Positions 26,387 to 33,721 of a stretch of 64,000 nt of DNA are shown here, piece after piece. A program made the translations under genes and the position numbers. Position 1 is the stretch's first letter. The number at the start of each line of letters is the position of its first letter. This DNA is from Bifidobacterium saimiriisciurei. Lineage in GTDB: Bacteria > Actinomycetota > Actinomycetes > Actinomycetales > Bifidobacteriaceae. The notes beneath the pieces are model-generated. The model saw only the letters and a program-made list of their open reading frames with translations, searched no databases and had not been told where the DNA came from. The DNA is taken from the NCBI RefSeq assembly GCF_010667655.1, contig NZ_WHZU01000002.1:120370-184369 (forward strand), read 5' to 3'.

Positions 26387-26476
26387 GAGAGCCTTGGAAT
26401 CCCAGTGATTCCAAGGCCCTCGGCGCTATGCGGCGATCACTTTGAGACATTAAATTTGAACTCGACCGACTTGCCT
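26387..26476 (-). repeat. ychF-tail repeat, copy C, with hairpin
   Basis: It aligns with copy A over about 78 bases at roughly 75-80 percent identity by eye. The hairpin CCTTGGAATC with GATTCCAAGG, the spacer around CTCGGCGCTATG, and the tail coding KSVEFKFNVSK plus stop are all retained. Confidence 0.75.
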
Positions 26477-26688
26477 TACTGCAACAGTCGCCCATTCCCC
26501 GCGTACCGGCTGGTGCGGTCGACGAATCGGCCATCCGTCTTGACGGCGAGTCTGCCGGCAACGTACCGGTATTTCTGCATGAGACCGGCGAAGCCCCACG
26601 AACCGGGACGCGCATCCTGAACCAGGATATAGCTGTCTAATAAGAGATGTCGCGCTCCGTTTTTACATCGAAACCAGTCTAAGTTCAT
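26437..26688 (-). pseudogene. C-terminal gene remnant with internal stop, ending in ychF-like tail
   Basis: Eighty-three codons in one frame from ATG 26688 to TGA at 26437. A TAA at 26476 interrupts them where the related fragment at 23.2 kb has TAC (Tyr). The sequence includes RPGSWGFAGLMQKYRYVAG and DGRFVDRTSRYAGNGRLLQ, then after the stop GKSVEFKFNVSK. I do not recognise the parent family. No ribosome site precedes the ATG, so this is probably the 3' part of a longer gene that has decayed. Confidence 0.6.
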
Positions 26689-26718
26689 CTGTCCGGAATA
26701 GCGGATATGAGTTAAAAC

Positions 26719-27375
26719 ATGGAGACCTCACACGCCGATCCGCCGCCCGTCGCACCGAAGCCGCGGGACGACGTCGAGCACGCCATCGAGCGCGCGCTCA
26801 TCGATCTGCTCAACGAAGGCATCGATCCGGCCGGGCCGACGGGACACGTCGAGCTGCCATCGGTCAAGACGCTGTGCGCGAAAGCGTTCGTGGCTCGCAG
26901 CACGTTCTATGCGCACTACCACCACGTTGGCGAGGTCCTCGAGACATTGGAGCGCCGACTGGTGGAGGACCTAGAGCAACTGAATAAGCCACTGACCATC
27001 AGAGACACTGACGACGAGAATGGTTGCGGTGCGTCGCACATCACGCTCATGCCCACATTGGCCTATATCCGATCCAACGAAAACGCGTTCCGAGCACTAC
27101 TCGTCTCAGCACCCGACGTGCAGTTCATTGAGCGATGGAAGGACGCCATCAAACGGCAATGCCGACAACGCATGACCGACGGCAGTGGGGCACCACGATT
27201 GGAAGGCCCGCGCCGCCCCACCGTCAACCGCGAGCTGATTCTGGAGATCGTCGCCTCCTCGATGGTGTCAGCCACCGCGTTCTGGCTGCACGACCCATCC
27301 AAGGTGCACGAGCAAGGAGTGGACGGGATCGTCAACACGGTGTTCGGCGCGCTGGACGCACTGATCGTGCCGTGA
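26719..27375 (+). CDS. TetR-like transcriptional regulator
   Basis: A 218-residue regulator. The N-terminal domain has IERALIDLLNEG followed by the recognition region VKTLCAKAFVARSTFYAHYHHVGEVLETLE (residues about 48-78), a TetR helix-turn-helix in which the usual AKxAGVSxGTFY is replaced by AKAFVARSTFY. The C-terminal domain resembles the TetR_C group with FxxWLxxP near the end (FWLHDPSKVHEQGVDGIVNTVFGAL). No clear ribosome site precedes ATG 26719. The gene is convergent with the metallo-hydrolase gene (11 bases between stops), its probable module partner. Confidence 0.85.
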   Translation: METSHADPPPVAPKPRDDVEHAIERALIDLLNEGIDPAGPTGHVELPSVKTLCAKAFVARSTFYAHYHHVGEVLETLERRLVEDLEQLNKPLTIRDTDDENGCGASHITLMPTLAYIRSNENAFRALLVSAPDVQFIERWKDAIKRQCRQRMTDGSGAPRLEGPRRPTVNRELILEIVASSMVSATAFWLHDPSKVHEQGVDGIVNTVFGALDALIVP

Positions 27376-27386
27376 CATGCGTCGTT

Positions 27387-28262
27387 TCAGCTCAGCAAGA
27401 TCGTCTCGGGTCGGTTCGCCGTGTCGTGGCAGGCGATCGACCGCACGCACATCGGCGACATACTCTGCTCGCGGATCCATGCGAGCGATGAGCGCTGCGC
27501 GTGACGGTCGTAGACGATGCCCGACGTAACCATGTCCCTCCATGATCGCGTGGCGTAACCGCCGTCGGCGAACAGCAGCACGTACCGGCCCGACGGTGCC
27601 ATGACCTTCATGGCCACCTGTCCGTCGGTGTGGCCAGGGATGTTGATGAGATGCACGCTGCGGTCGCCGAACAGATCGTAAGACCTACCGACGGGCCCCT
27701 CGGTGTCATTCCAGTCATACAGGTCGAGATCGATTCCCTGCCACCACGAGGCGTCGAACCGCACGAGACGGTTCGGGAACCGCGTGGCGCAGCGCATCTC
27801 ATCCGCGGACACCATGATGCGGCGGGCGCCCCGCACACCGCGCAGTCCATTCGCGTGATCGCAGTCGAGATGGGAGACCACCACCACGTCAAGATCGGCC
27901 GAGGACAGGCCCTGCCCGGCCAGCTGTTCGGGCACGGTCATGCCCGGTCCCACGACGCCCTGGTTAACCCGGTACAACGCCCATGAGCCAAGCGAGCGGA
28001 TCTGCGCCCCGCGATCGTAAACACCGTTCGGACTCATGCCCCGATCCCAGCCGGTGTCGAACAGGATACGGCCATGCGGCGTGGTGACGAGGAACGCGCA
28101 CACGGGCAGCCAGATGCGCCTGGAGGCGGGCACGAAGAAGCCAGAACCGCGGATCAGCCCGCACCCGTTGCCGAAAGGCAAATCGGGCGAGACACGCACA
28201 CGGCCGGCCACCATAACCTGAATGGAGATTGCTGAGTTGTTGGTGCTGATGTTGTTGGTCAT
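27387..28262 (-). CDS. Metallo-beta-lactamase fold hydrolase (lactonase-like)
   Basis: A 291-residue MBL-fold enzyme. Metal ligands are visible: HLDCDH at residues 131-136 (HxHxDH variant with Asp133), His211 in IPGHTDG, and Asp233 in LFADGGY. The spacing and the tail SIACHDT resemble the N-acyl-homoserine lactonase (AttM/AiiA-like) group rather than beta-lactamases, so hydrolysis of a lactone or ester signal is plausible but unproven. Note that the second ligand position of the HxHxDH motif is Asp133 preceded by Leu, giving HLDCDH, which is normal for this group when read as HxDxDH. It is cytoplasmic, without signal peptide. It ends 11 bases from the stop of the convergent TetR gene. Confidence 0.85.
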   Translation of the reverse strand: MTNNISTNNSAISIQVMVAGRVRVSPDLPFGNGCGLIRGSGFFVPASRRIWLPVCAFLVTTPHGRILFDTGWDRGMSPNGVYDRGAQIRSLGSWALYRVNQGVVGPGMTVPEQLAGQGLSSADLDVVVVSHLDCDHANGLRGVRGARRIMVSADEMRCATRFPNRLVRFDASWWQGIDLDLYDWNDTEGPVGRSYDLFGDRSVHLINIPGHTDGQVAMKVMAPSGRYVLLFADGGYATRSWRDMVTSGIVYDRHAQRSSLAWIREQSMSPMCVRSIACHDTANRPETILLS

Positions 28263-28447
28263 GGTTCCATTACAGAATACCGAGTGAGGGAGAGGCTCCG
28301 TTTCGCACTACATAAAACGCGATTGTGTCCACGATTGACACCCGTGGCTTCCCATTCGGCCCGATCGTCCATCACGCCGGGCGCAGACCCCGGCGATATA
28401 CCATTCCCAACACAGACCACACCATCACAACCAGCAATTCCGCATTT

Positions 28448-28527
28448 GACAAGGGCCTTGAAATCGTTAAATTCCAAGGCCATCGACGCTACTTAGTAAT
28501 CACTTGCTCACGCTGAACTTGAACTCG
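28448..28527 (-). repeat. ychF-tail repeat, copy B, directly after the HipA-like gene
   Basis: This is the closest copy to ychF: about 80 bases at roughly 80-83 percent identity by eye, including the GACAAGGGCCTTG hairpin arm, TTCCAAGGCC, TCGACGCTA, AATCACTT and the end TGAACTTGAACTCG. On the minus strand it encodes SDEFKFSVSK plus stop, in frame with the HipA-like gene beyond its own stop. Confidence 0.8.
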
Positions 28528-28532
28528 TCCGA

Positions 28533-29795
28533 TTATCCCTTCTCAAGCAGGCTGTCGTTGAGAATCACGGGCGCGTTTTCAATCGCAGGCCGCAGCGCAT
28601 CGAGCTGTGCGGTGAGCTTAGATTCGTTCACCACGGGGATGTCGAGCAGTGTGCGGGCCGCGGCGTGCAGATAGTCGTTCAACGCCTCGATGCGGCCGTC
28701 CTCAAGCGGATACGTCGGATCGTTCTCCAACGTGACGTCCAATGCCTTACGCAGCATCTCATGCTGCGCGACCCCCATGATGACCTCGCACTGATCGTAA
28801 AACGTCATGCGCGAGTTCGACGGCTGACGTTCCTCCAGTACCTTCGGCGTCCACGCATCACGCTCCCAGTCGGCACGCATGTCGTTCTTGAACAACGACA
28901 TGTTGTGATCGAATAGAGGTGCCGGGCCTAGGATGCGTCCGGTATGGTTGTCACGTAGGAACCCGTGGTTGTTGGCATGACGATCCTGGTTGACGATGAG
29001 CGCATCGAAGACAAGCATCGTGCGCATCGCCTCGAACGATGTTTCCGACACAGCACGGGCAGCCGCGAGAATCTCCGGGAACGATGCGAGCTGCGTGGCC
29101 GCGTAGAACGGCACGAACGACACGTCCTTTGTGTTCATCGACGGGCACACCGACGCCAGCTTGCCTTTCCAACGGGCGATATGGTAATCGACCGCATTCA
29201 CGCCAAGCTTGCGCGCCAGCTGCGAGGCAAGATACTCGGAATACGGCTCCAGTCCGGCGTTCGCATACCCCTCGGAACCGGCCTTCCACAACTCCAATCC
29301 ATTGCCTGTGTGCCGCCATGCCTTCGGGAACTGCCCGTCCGTTGTCCATTCGCTTGACAGGCCTATCGCATGCTTCTCACTTGACGTGTACCCCGTATAC
29401 GCCACGATGGCAAGCGTTTCATCCAGCGGATTGTCATACAGATTGATGTCCGCGAACCTGAGATTCTCATCGTCCCGTTCGACCCAGAACGAGTCGTTGA
29501 CCGACAACCCCTTGCACAGGTCGATGATGCCGAGTGTATCCGCGATGTTCAGTCCGGCCTGTGCAAGGATCTGAGCCGCGAACTCACGATTCTTCGGAAT
29601 GGTGCGCCGTTCCAGCCAAGCGGTGAGCTTCGCATCATCCGGCTGAGGGGCCAACGGGAACGGCAACAACGTCCGCTTCGACTCGTCGAACCAGCGAATA
29701 CGGGCCTCGACCTTACCGGCCAACAGCCCTTCACCGTACGCGGCATCAAACCGGAGCAGCGGGGTGTCATACAGACGCAACACATAGCTGGTCAT
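28533..29795 (-). CDS. HipA-like Ser/Thr kinase, orphan
   Basis: A 420-residue HipA-family protein kinase fold. ATP-binding Lys171 is in LELWKAGSEG, the catalytic loop is LIVNQDRHANNHGFL with Asp271 and Asn276, and the metal-binding Asp296 is in APLFDHN. The N-terminal 130 residues are not the usual HipA N1 domain but contain its own conserved block (KNREFAAQILAQAGL, LCKGLSVNDSFWV), as in CtkA-like and stand-alone HipA homologues. HipA kinases phosphorylate tRNA synthetases or other translation targets, and the partner HipB normally lies upstream; none is present. GGAGGAAACGG precedes ATG 29795. After the TAA stop the same frame continues for ten codons into repeat copy B. Confidence 0.85.
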   Translation of the reverse strand: MTSYVLRLYDTPLLRFDAAYGEGLLAGKVEARIRWFDESKRTLLPFPLAPQPDDAKLTAWLERRTIPKNREFAAQILAQAGLNIADTLGIIDLCKGLSVNDSFWVERDDENLRFADINLYDNPLDETLAIVAYTGYTSSEKHAIGLSSEWTTDGQFPKAWRHTGNGLELWKAGSEGYANAGLEPYSEYLASQLARKLGVNAVDYHIARWKGKLASVCPSMNTKDVSFVPFYAATQLASFPEILAAARAVSETSFEAMRTMLVFDALIVNQDRHANNHGFLRDNHTGRILGPAPLFDHNMSLFKNDMRADWERDAWTPKVLEERQPSNSRMTFYDQCEVIMGVAQHEMLRKALDVTLENDPTYPLEDGRIEALNDYLHAAARTLLDIPVVNESKLTAQLDALRPAIENAPVILNDSLLEKG

Positions 29796-29879
29796 ATCCG
29801 TTTCCTCCGATCAGATGCCCAATGCACCGCGCTCATCACGATGTGGCTCCATACAACAACAACAACTGAATACAGTATA

Positions 29880-29960
29880 GACAAGGGCCTTGGAATCGTT
29901 GGGATTCCAAGGCCCTCGACGCTATGAAGCAATCACTTCGACACGTTGAACTTGAACTCG
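29880..29960 (-). repeat. ychF-tail repeat, copy A: the intact ychF 3' end
   Basis: This is the reference copy. It holds the last nine codons of ychF (IVEFKFNVSK region), the stop, an 18-base spacer and the terminator hairpin. All five copies (A-E) lie between 23.1 and 30.0 kb, in the same orientation, and none was found elsewhere in the window. Confidence 0.8.
29885..29915 (-). terminator. ychF terminator hairpin
   Basis: GGGCCTTGGAATC pairs with GATTCCAAGGCCC, a 13-base perfect stem with a five-base loop, 18 bases past the ychF stop and followed on the minus strand by TTGTCTATACT. That last sequence includes a TATACT that could be the -10 of the HipA-like gene, so terminator and promoter abut. 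Confidence 0.75.
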
Positions 29961-31027
29961 ACGATGTCGCCGTCCTGCATGACGTAGTCGCGGCCCTCCT
30001 GGCGGAGCTTGCCTTCCTCCTTGATCTTCGTCATGGAGCCTTCGGCGGCCACGAAGTCGTCGTAGGAGACGATGTCGGCCTTGATGAAGCCCTTCTCGAA
30101 GTCGGTGTGGATGACGCCGGCGGCCTGCGGGGCGGTGTAGCCCTTGTGGATCTGCCAGGCGCGCACCTCCTTCTCTCCTGCGGTGAGGAAGGTGGACAGG
30201 CCGAGGATGTCGAAGCCGACGCGGGCCAGCTGGTCGAGGCCGGATTCGGCCAGTCCCGCATCCTCGAGCATCTCGCGGGCATCCGCCTCGTCGAGCTCGG
30301 TGAGGTCGGCCTCGAACTGAGCGTTGAGGAACACGGCCGGGGCGGGGGCCACGGAGTCGGCGAGCTTCTTCTTCAGGTCGTCGTTCTGCAGCTCGTCGTC
30401 GTCCACGTTGAACACGTAGATGAACGGCTTGGCGGTGAGCAGGTGCAGATCGTAGACGTCGGCCTTGTCGATCTTGCCCGCGGCGGCGGCGTGGTCGATG
30501 GTCTCGCCGGCCTCGAGGATCTCCTTGGCCTTCTTGACGGCCTCGAAGTACGCGGGCTCGATCTTCTTGCCGCGCAGGTCCTTCTCGAGCTTCGGCAGCG
30601 CGTTCTCGATGGTCTGCATGTCGGCGAGGATGAGTTCGGTGTTGATGGTGTCGATGTCGTCGGCAGGGTCGATTTTGCCGTTGACGTGCACGATGTCGTC
30701 GTCCTCGAAGGCGCGCACGACCTCGCAGATGGCGTCGGCCTCGCGGATGTTCGCCAGGAACTTGTTGCCCAGGCCCTCGCCCTCGGAGGCGCCCTTGACG
30801 ATGCCGGCGATGTCGACGAACGTGACGGTGGCGGGCACGATCTTCTCGGTGTGCACGAGCTTGGCGAGCACGGGCAGGCGCTTGTCGGGCAGCGGCACGA
30901 TGCCGGTGTTCGGCTCGATGGTGGCGAACGGGTAGTTCTCCGCAAGCACGTTGTTGCGGGTCAGCGCGTTGAACATGGTGGACTTGCCGACGTTCGGCAG
31001 ACCGACGATTCCAATAGTTAAAGACAT
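29933..31027 (-). CDS. ychF: YchF/Obg-family redox-regulated ATPase
   Basis: A 364-residue universally conserved P-loop protein that binds and hydrolyses ATP rather than GTP and associates with ribosomes. It begins MSLTIGIVGLPNVGKST (G1), has PFATIEPNTG (G2), DIAGIVKGASEGEGLGN (G3), and a C-terminal TGS domain ending GRDYVMQDGDIVEFKFNV plus SK. Most homologues end at the FNV, so the terminal SK is a small extension shared by the repeat copies nearby. The family-consistent start is ATG 31027, with weakly placed GGGAG. An in-frame ATG at 31090 has a better ribosome site (AAGGAAGG) and would add 21 residues. It bounds the accessory region. Confidence 0.95.
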   Translation of the reverse strand: MSLTIGIVGLPNVGKSTMFNALTRNNVLAENYPFATIEPNTGIVPLPDKRLPVLAKLVHTEKIVPATVTFVDIAGIVKGASEGEGLGNKFLANIREADAICEVVRAFEDDDIVHVNGKIDPADDIDTINTELILADMQTIENALPKLEKDLRGKKIEPAYFEAVKKAKEILEAGETIDHAAAAGKIDKADVYDLHLLTAKPFIYVFNVDDDELQNDDLKKKLADSVAPAPAVFLNAQFEADLTELDEADAREMLEDAGLAESGLDQLARVGFDILGLSTFLTAGEKEVRAWQIHKGYTAPQAAGVIHTDFEKGFIKADIVSYDDFVAAEGSMTKIKEEGKLRQEGRDYVMQDGDIVEFKFNVSK

Positions 31028-31103
31028 GTCTCCCAGTCTAAGGGTTCGGGGGACATCGGCGGGCCGCCCGCCGGACCCTGCGGCATCCATGAAGAACCTT
31101 CCT

Positions 31104-31143
31104 TATAAATGCCGTTTATAGGAGGTAATCATGTTTCCTATAA
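31104..31143 (+). promoter_or_regulatory. Two mutually exclusive hairpins around a ribosome site
   Basis: TATAAA (31104-31109) can pair with TTTATA (31115-31120). Alternatively TTATAGGA (31116-31123) can pair with TCCTATAA (31136-31143), which would bury the AGGAGG of the small ORF at 31131. The two share the central arm, so they form a switch-like pair. On the minus strand TATAAA may also serve as a ychF promoter element, which would explain part of the symmetry. Confidence 0.4.
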
Positions 31144-31199
31144 CGAAATTCCGACGACGCAATCACGACACACCAAAGTTTTGTTATGGTGGTTATTGA
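31131..31199 (+). CDS. Possible 22-residue leader peptide
   Basis: ATG 31131 is preceded at ideal spacing by AGGAGG (31120-31125) and opens 22 codons, MFPITKFRRRNHDTPKFCYG plus two residues, before TGA. It is basic (RRR) and resembles no known family. It lies 320 bases before the amino acid transporter operon. A role as attenuating leader peptide is inference from position and the overlapping hairpins. Confidence 0.4.
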   Translation: MFPITKFRRRNHDTPKFCYGGY

Positions 31200-31264
31200 T
31201 TTGCTGATAGCACGTCATAAACGATGTTCATAACCATGGGAGGTCCCTTCATGGGCTCGACGCT

Positions 31265-31407
31265 TTGACGACCGGCGTACGCCACGTCAAAACATCAATG
31301 ACCGCAACGTTTTCATAGATAATGGCCGGCGCCTCGGCACCGTCCGTCAAACGTCTGACGTCATCCTCCCGCAAACGCCATCGAGCCGCTTCACGACCGA
31401 TGGCGTT
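31265..31407 (+). promoter_or_regulatory. Inverted repeats in the leader of the amino acid transporter operon
   Basis: The 490-base gap 31028-31518 holds several symmetric elements. At 31265-31290, TTGACG and CGTCAA flank the palindrome GGCGTACGCC. At 31374-31407, AACGCCATCG pairs with CGATGGCGTT over a 14-base loop, and CGACC/GGTCG (31394-31420) offers an overlapping alternative. At 31251 a five-codon ORF follows GGGAGGT. These suggest an operator plus a structured 5' leader. No known riboswitch class is recognised. Confidence 0.4.
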
Positions 31408-31518
31408 CTTCGGGCGGTCGAAAAACCCGTATGGTATTCACAGACGTTTTCAAGAGAAAAGACTCATGCAAAGCAAAGAGATAGAGACAAGAATTCACGG
31501 ATCGGAGGAGGGTTCACG

Positions 31519-32178
31519 ATGAGCTGGCAAGTCATCCAACAGGCCCTGCCCCTGTTCCGCAAGGCCTTCGTACTGACGCTTGAGCTTTCGGCCATCGGCG
31601 TCGTGCTGGCGACGATCCTGGGGCTGGTCATCGCGCTGCTGCGCGAATACAAGGTGCCGGTCCTCTCCCAGATCTGCGCCACGTTCGAGGAGCTGCTGCG
31701 TAACACCCCGCTGCTGATCCAGCTGTTCTTCCTGTACTACGGCTTCCCATCGATCGGCATCAAGCTCAGCGCCCAGGCGTGCGCCATCATCGGCATCTCG
31801 CTGCTCGGCGCGGCCTACATGTCCGGCGCGTTCCGCGGAGGATTCAGCGGCATCCCGACCATTCAGGTGGAATCCGCCAAGGCGTTGGGACTCTCCCCGC
31901 TGCAGATGGTGCGCCACGTGACGCTCCCCCAGGGACTGACGCGCAGCGTGCCGGCTGTGGCCGCCAACGCGATCTTCCTGGTCAAGGAGACGTCGGTGTT
32001 CACCGTCATCGCCGTGCCGGAGCTGACCAACACGGCCCGCGACCTCATCGGCATGTACTACCGCACCGACGAATACCTGCTCATGCTGGTCGTCGCCTAC
32101 GCCATCATCCTCATTCCCCTGTCCGTCGTGCTGACGCTGCTCGAAAGGAGGGTCCGTCGTGGTACTTTCGGCGATTGA
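31519..32178 (+). CDS. Polar amino acid ABC transporter permease 1
   Basis: A 219-residue inner-membrane permease of the His/Glu/Gln/Arg (HEAA-type) uptake family, with five hydrophobic segments. It has FEELLRNTPLLIQLFFLYYG in the second segment and the EAA loop AKALGLSPLQMVRHVTLPQGL, which contacts the ATPase. ATG 31519 follows GGAGGAGGG. It overlaps the next permease gene by 20 bases, consistent with translational coupling within a four-gene operon. Confidence 0.95.
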   Translation: MSWQVIQQALPLFRKAFVLTLELSAIGVVLATILGLVIALLREYKVPVLSQICATFEELLRNTPLLIQLFFLYYGFPSIGIKLSAQACAIIGISLLGAAYMSGAFRGGFSGIPTIQVESAKALGLSPLQMVRHVTLPQGLTRSVPAVAANAIFLVKETSVFTVIAVPELTNTARDLIGMYYRTDEYLLMLVVAYAIILIPLSVVLTLLERRVRRGTFGD

Positions 32179-32887
32179 TTCCGCAACGACCGTGCTGGCC
32201 GCCGACTCCGGCTGGACGATCCTGCTCACGGGCGACAACCTCACCCGTCTGCTCGGAGGCCTGTGGACGTCGGTGAGCGTGGCCGGACTGGCGCTGATCT
32301 TCGGCATCCCGCTGGGCGTCGTGCTCGGCGCGCTGCGCATCATGCACAATCCGGTGCTGCGTGCCGTGCTGCGCCTGTATCTGGAGTTCTTCCGCATCAT
32401 ACCGACGCTGGTCATTCTGTTCCTCTTCTACTACATCCTGCCGCGCGAGATGGGTGTGCAGGTGGACGGCGAGACCATCGCCGTGGTGGCGTTCGGCCTG
32501 TGGGTCGCCGCCGAGATCAGCGACGTCGTGCGCGGTGCGCTCATCTCCGTGCCCGAGCATCAGGTCGACGCCGGCAAGGCGCTGGGCATGAACGGCCTGC
32601 AGCTGCTGTGGTACGTGAGGCTCCCCCAGTCGGTGAACCTCATGGTGCCGGCGACCATCAACCTGGCGGCGCGCGTGATCATGACCACCTCGCTGCTGCT
32701 GCTCATCAGCGTGATCGACGTCGTCACCGTCGGTCAGCAGATCATGGAGGCGAACCGCATGGCCCACCCGGATTCCGCGTTCTGGGTGTACGGATTCGTG
32801 TTCCTGCTGTATTTCATCGTGTGCTGGCCCCTGGCGATGATCGCCCGGGCCCTGGAGAAGCGTGCCAAGGAGCGTAACAATGGCTGA
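32159..32887 (+). CDS. Polar amino acid ABC transporter permease 2
   Basis: A 242-residue second permease of the same family. It contains YLEFFRIIPTLVILFLFYYI and the EAA loop GKALGMNGLQLLWYVRLPQSV. It starts with GTG at 32159, preceded by AGGAGGG six bases upstream, inside the end of permease 1. Together the two permeases form the heterodimeric channel. It has a longer N-terminal periplasmic-side lead (SATTVLAADSGWTILLTGDN) than permease 1. It overlaps the ATPase start by eight bases. Confidence 0.95.
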   Translation: MVLSAIDSATTVLAADSGWTILLTGDNLTRLLGGLWTSVSVAGLALIFGIPLGVVLGALRIMHNPVLRAVLRLYLEFFRIIPTLVILFLFYYILPREMGVQVDGETIAVVAFGLWVAAEISDVVRGALISVPEHQVDAGKALGMNGLQLLWYVRLPQSVNLMVPATINLAARVIMTTSLLLLISVIDVVTVGQQIMEANRMAHPDSAFWVYGFVFLLYFIVCWPLAMIARALEKRAKERNNG

Positions 32888-33647
32888 TTCGAACAACGAC
32901 GAGATCCTGCTGTCCGTGCAGCATCTCAAGAAGGCGTACGGAGACCACGAGGTCCTCAAGGACATCAGCTTCGACGTGCCCCGCGGCAAGGTGTTCGTGC
33001 TGCTCGGCCCCTCCGGGTCGGGCAAGTCCACGCTCATCCGCTGCCTCAACGGCTTGGAGACCATCCAGGGCGGCACCATCTCGTTCAAGGGCAAGCCCAT
33101 CGACGGCTCGGAGAAGACATGGCGCAAACTGCGCACCGAGATCGGCATGGTGTTCCAGAGCTACGATCTGTTCCCGAACCTCACCGTGGCGCAGAACATC
33201 CTGCTCGGCCCCACCAAGGTGCAGAAGCGCCCGAAGGCCGAGGTCGAGCAGCAGATGGACAAGCTCCTCGCCGACGTGCAGCTGAGCGAGTACAAGAACG
33301 CGTACCCGCGCGAGCTTTCCGGCGGACAGAAGCAGCGCATCGCCATCGTGCGCGCGCTGACCATGAACCCCGAGCTCATGCTGTTCGACGAGGTGACCGC
33401 CTCGCTCGACCCGGAGATGGTGCGCGAGGTGCTCGAACTCATGCTCGGCCTGGCCGAACACCACATGACCATGATTGTGGTGACGCATGAGATGGAATTC
33501 GCCCGCCGCGTGGCCGACACCGTGCTCTTCCTCGAAAACGGTGTCATCCTCGAGAGGCAGTCCGGACACGGCTTCTTCGCCAACCCCGAAACCGACCGTG
33601 CCAAGGCGTTCCTTGAAAGCATGGCGCCGATCAGCGACGAGGAGTAG
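32880..33647 (+). CDS. Polar amino acid ABC transporter ATP-binding protein
   Basis: A 255-residue ATPase of the GlnQ/HisP type. Walker A GPSGSGKST lies at about residue 43, the Q-loop in MVFQSYDLFPNLT, signature LSGGQKQR near 149, Walker B LMLFDEVTASLDPE near 169, and H-loop VVTHEMEFA near 205. AAGGAG lies seven bases before ATG 32880, which overlaps the end of permease 2. It energises uptake of an amino acid such as glutamate, glutamine or arginine; the specificity lies with the binding protein. Confidence 0.95.
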   Translation: MADSNNDEILLSVQHLKKAYGDHEVLKDISFDVPRGKVFVLLGPSGSGKSTLIRCLNGLETIQGGTISFKGKPIDGSEKTWRKLRTEIGMVFQSYDLFPNLTVAQNILLGPTKVQKRPKAEVEQQMDKLLADVQLSEYKNAYPRELSGGQKQRIAIVRALTMNPELMLFDEVTASLDPEMVREVLELMLGLAEHHMTMIVVTHEMEFARRVADTVLFLENGVILERQSGHGFFANPETDRAKAFLESMAPISDEE

Positions 33648-33721
33648 GCGGAGGCGTCTTCCGGGTTCCCGGATTTTCCAAGTTTTCTAAAGGGATTCAT
33701 CACATAGAGAGGACAGTAACG

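Noticed and set aside
23150..29960. A complete integrative or conjugative element
   Set aside because: No integrase, transposase, relaxase or replication gene is visible; only repeat-bounded cassettes are.
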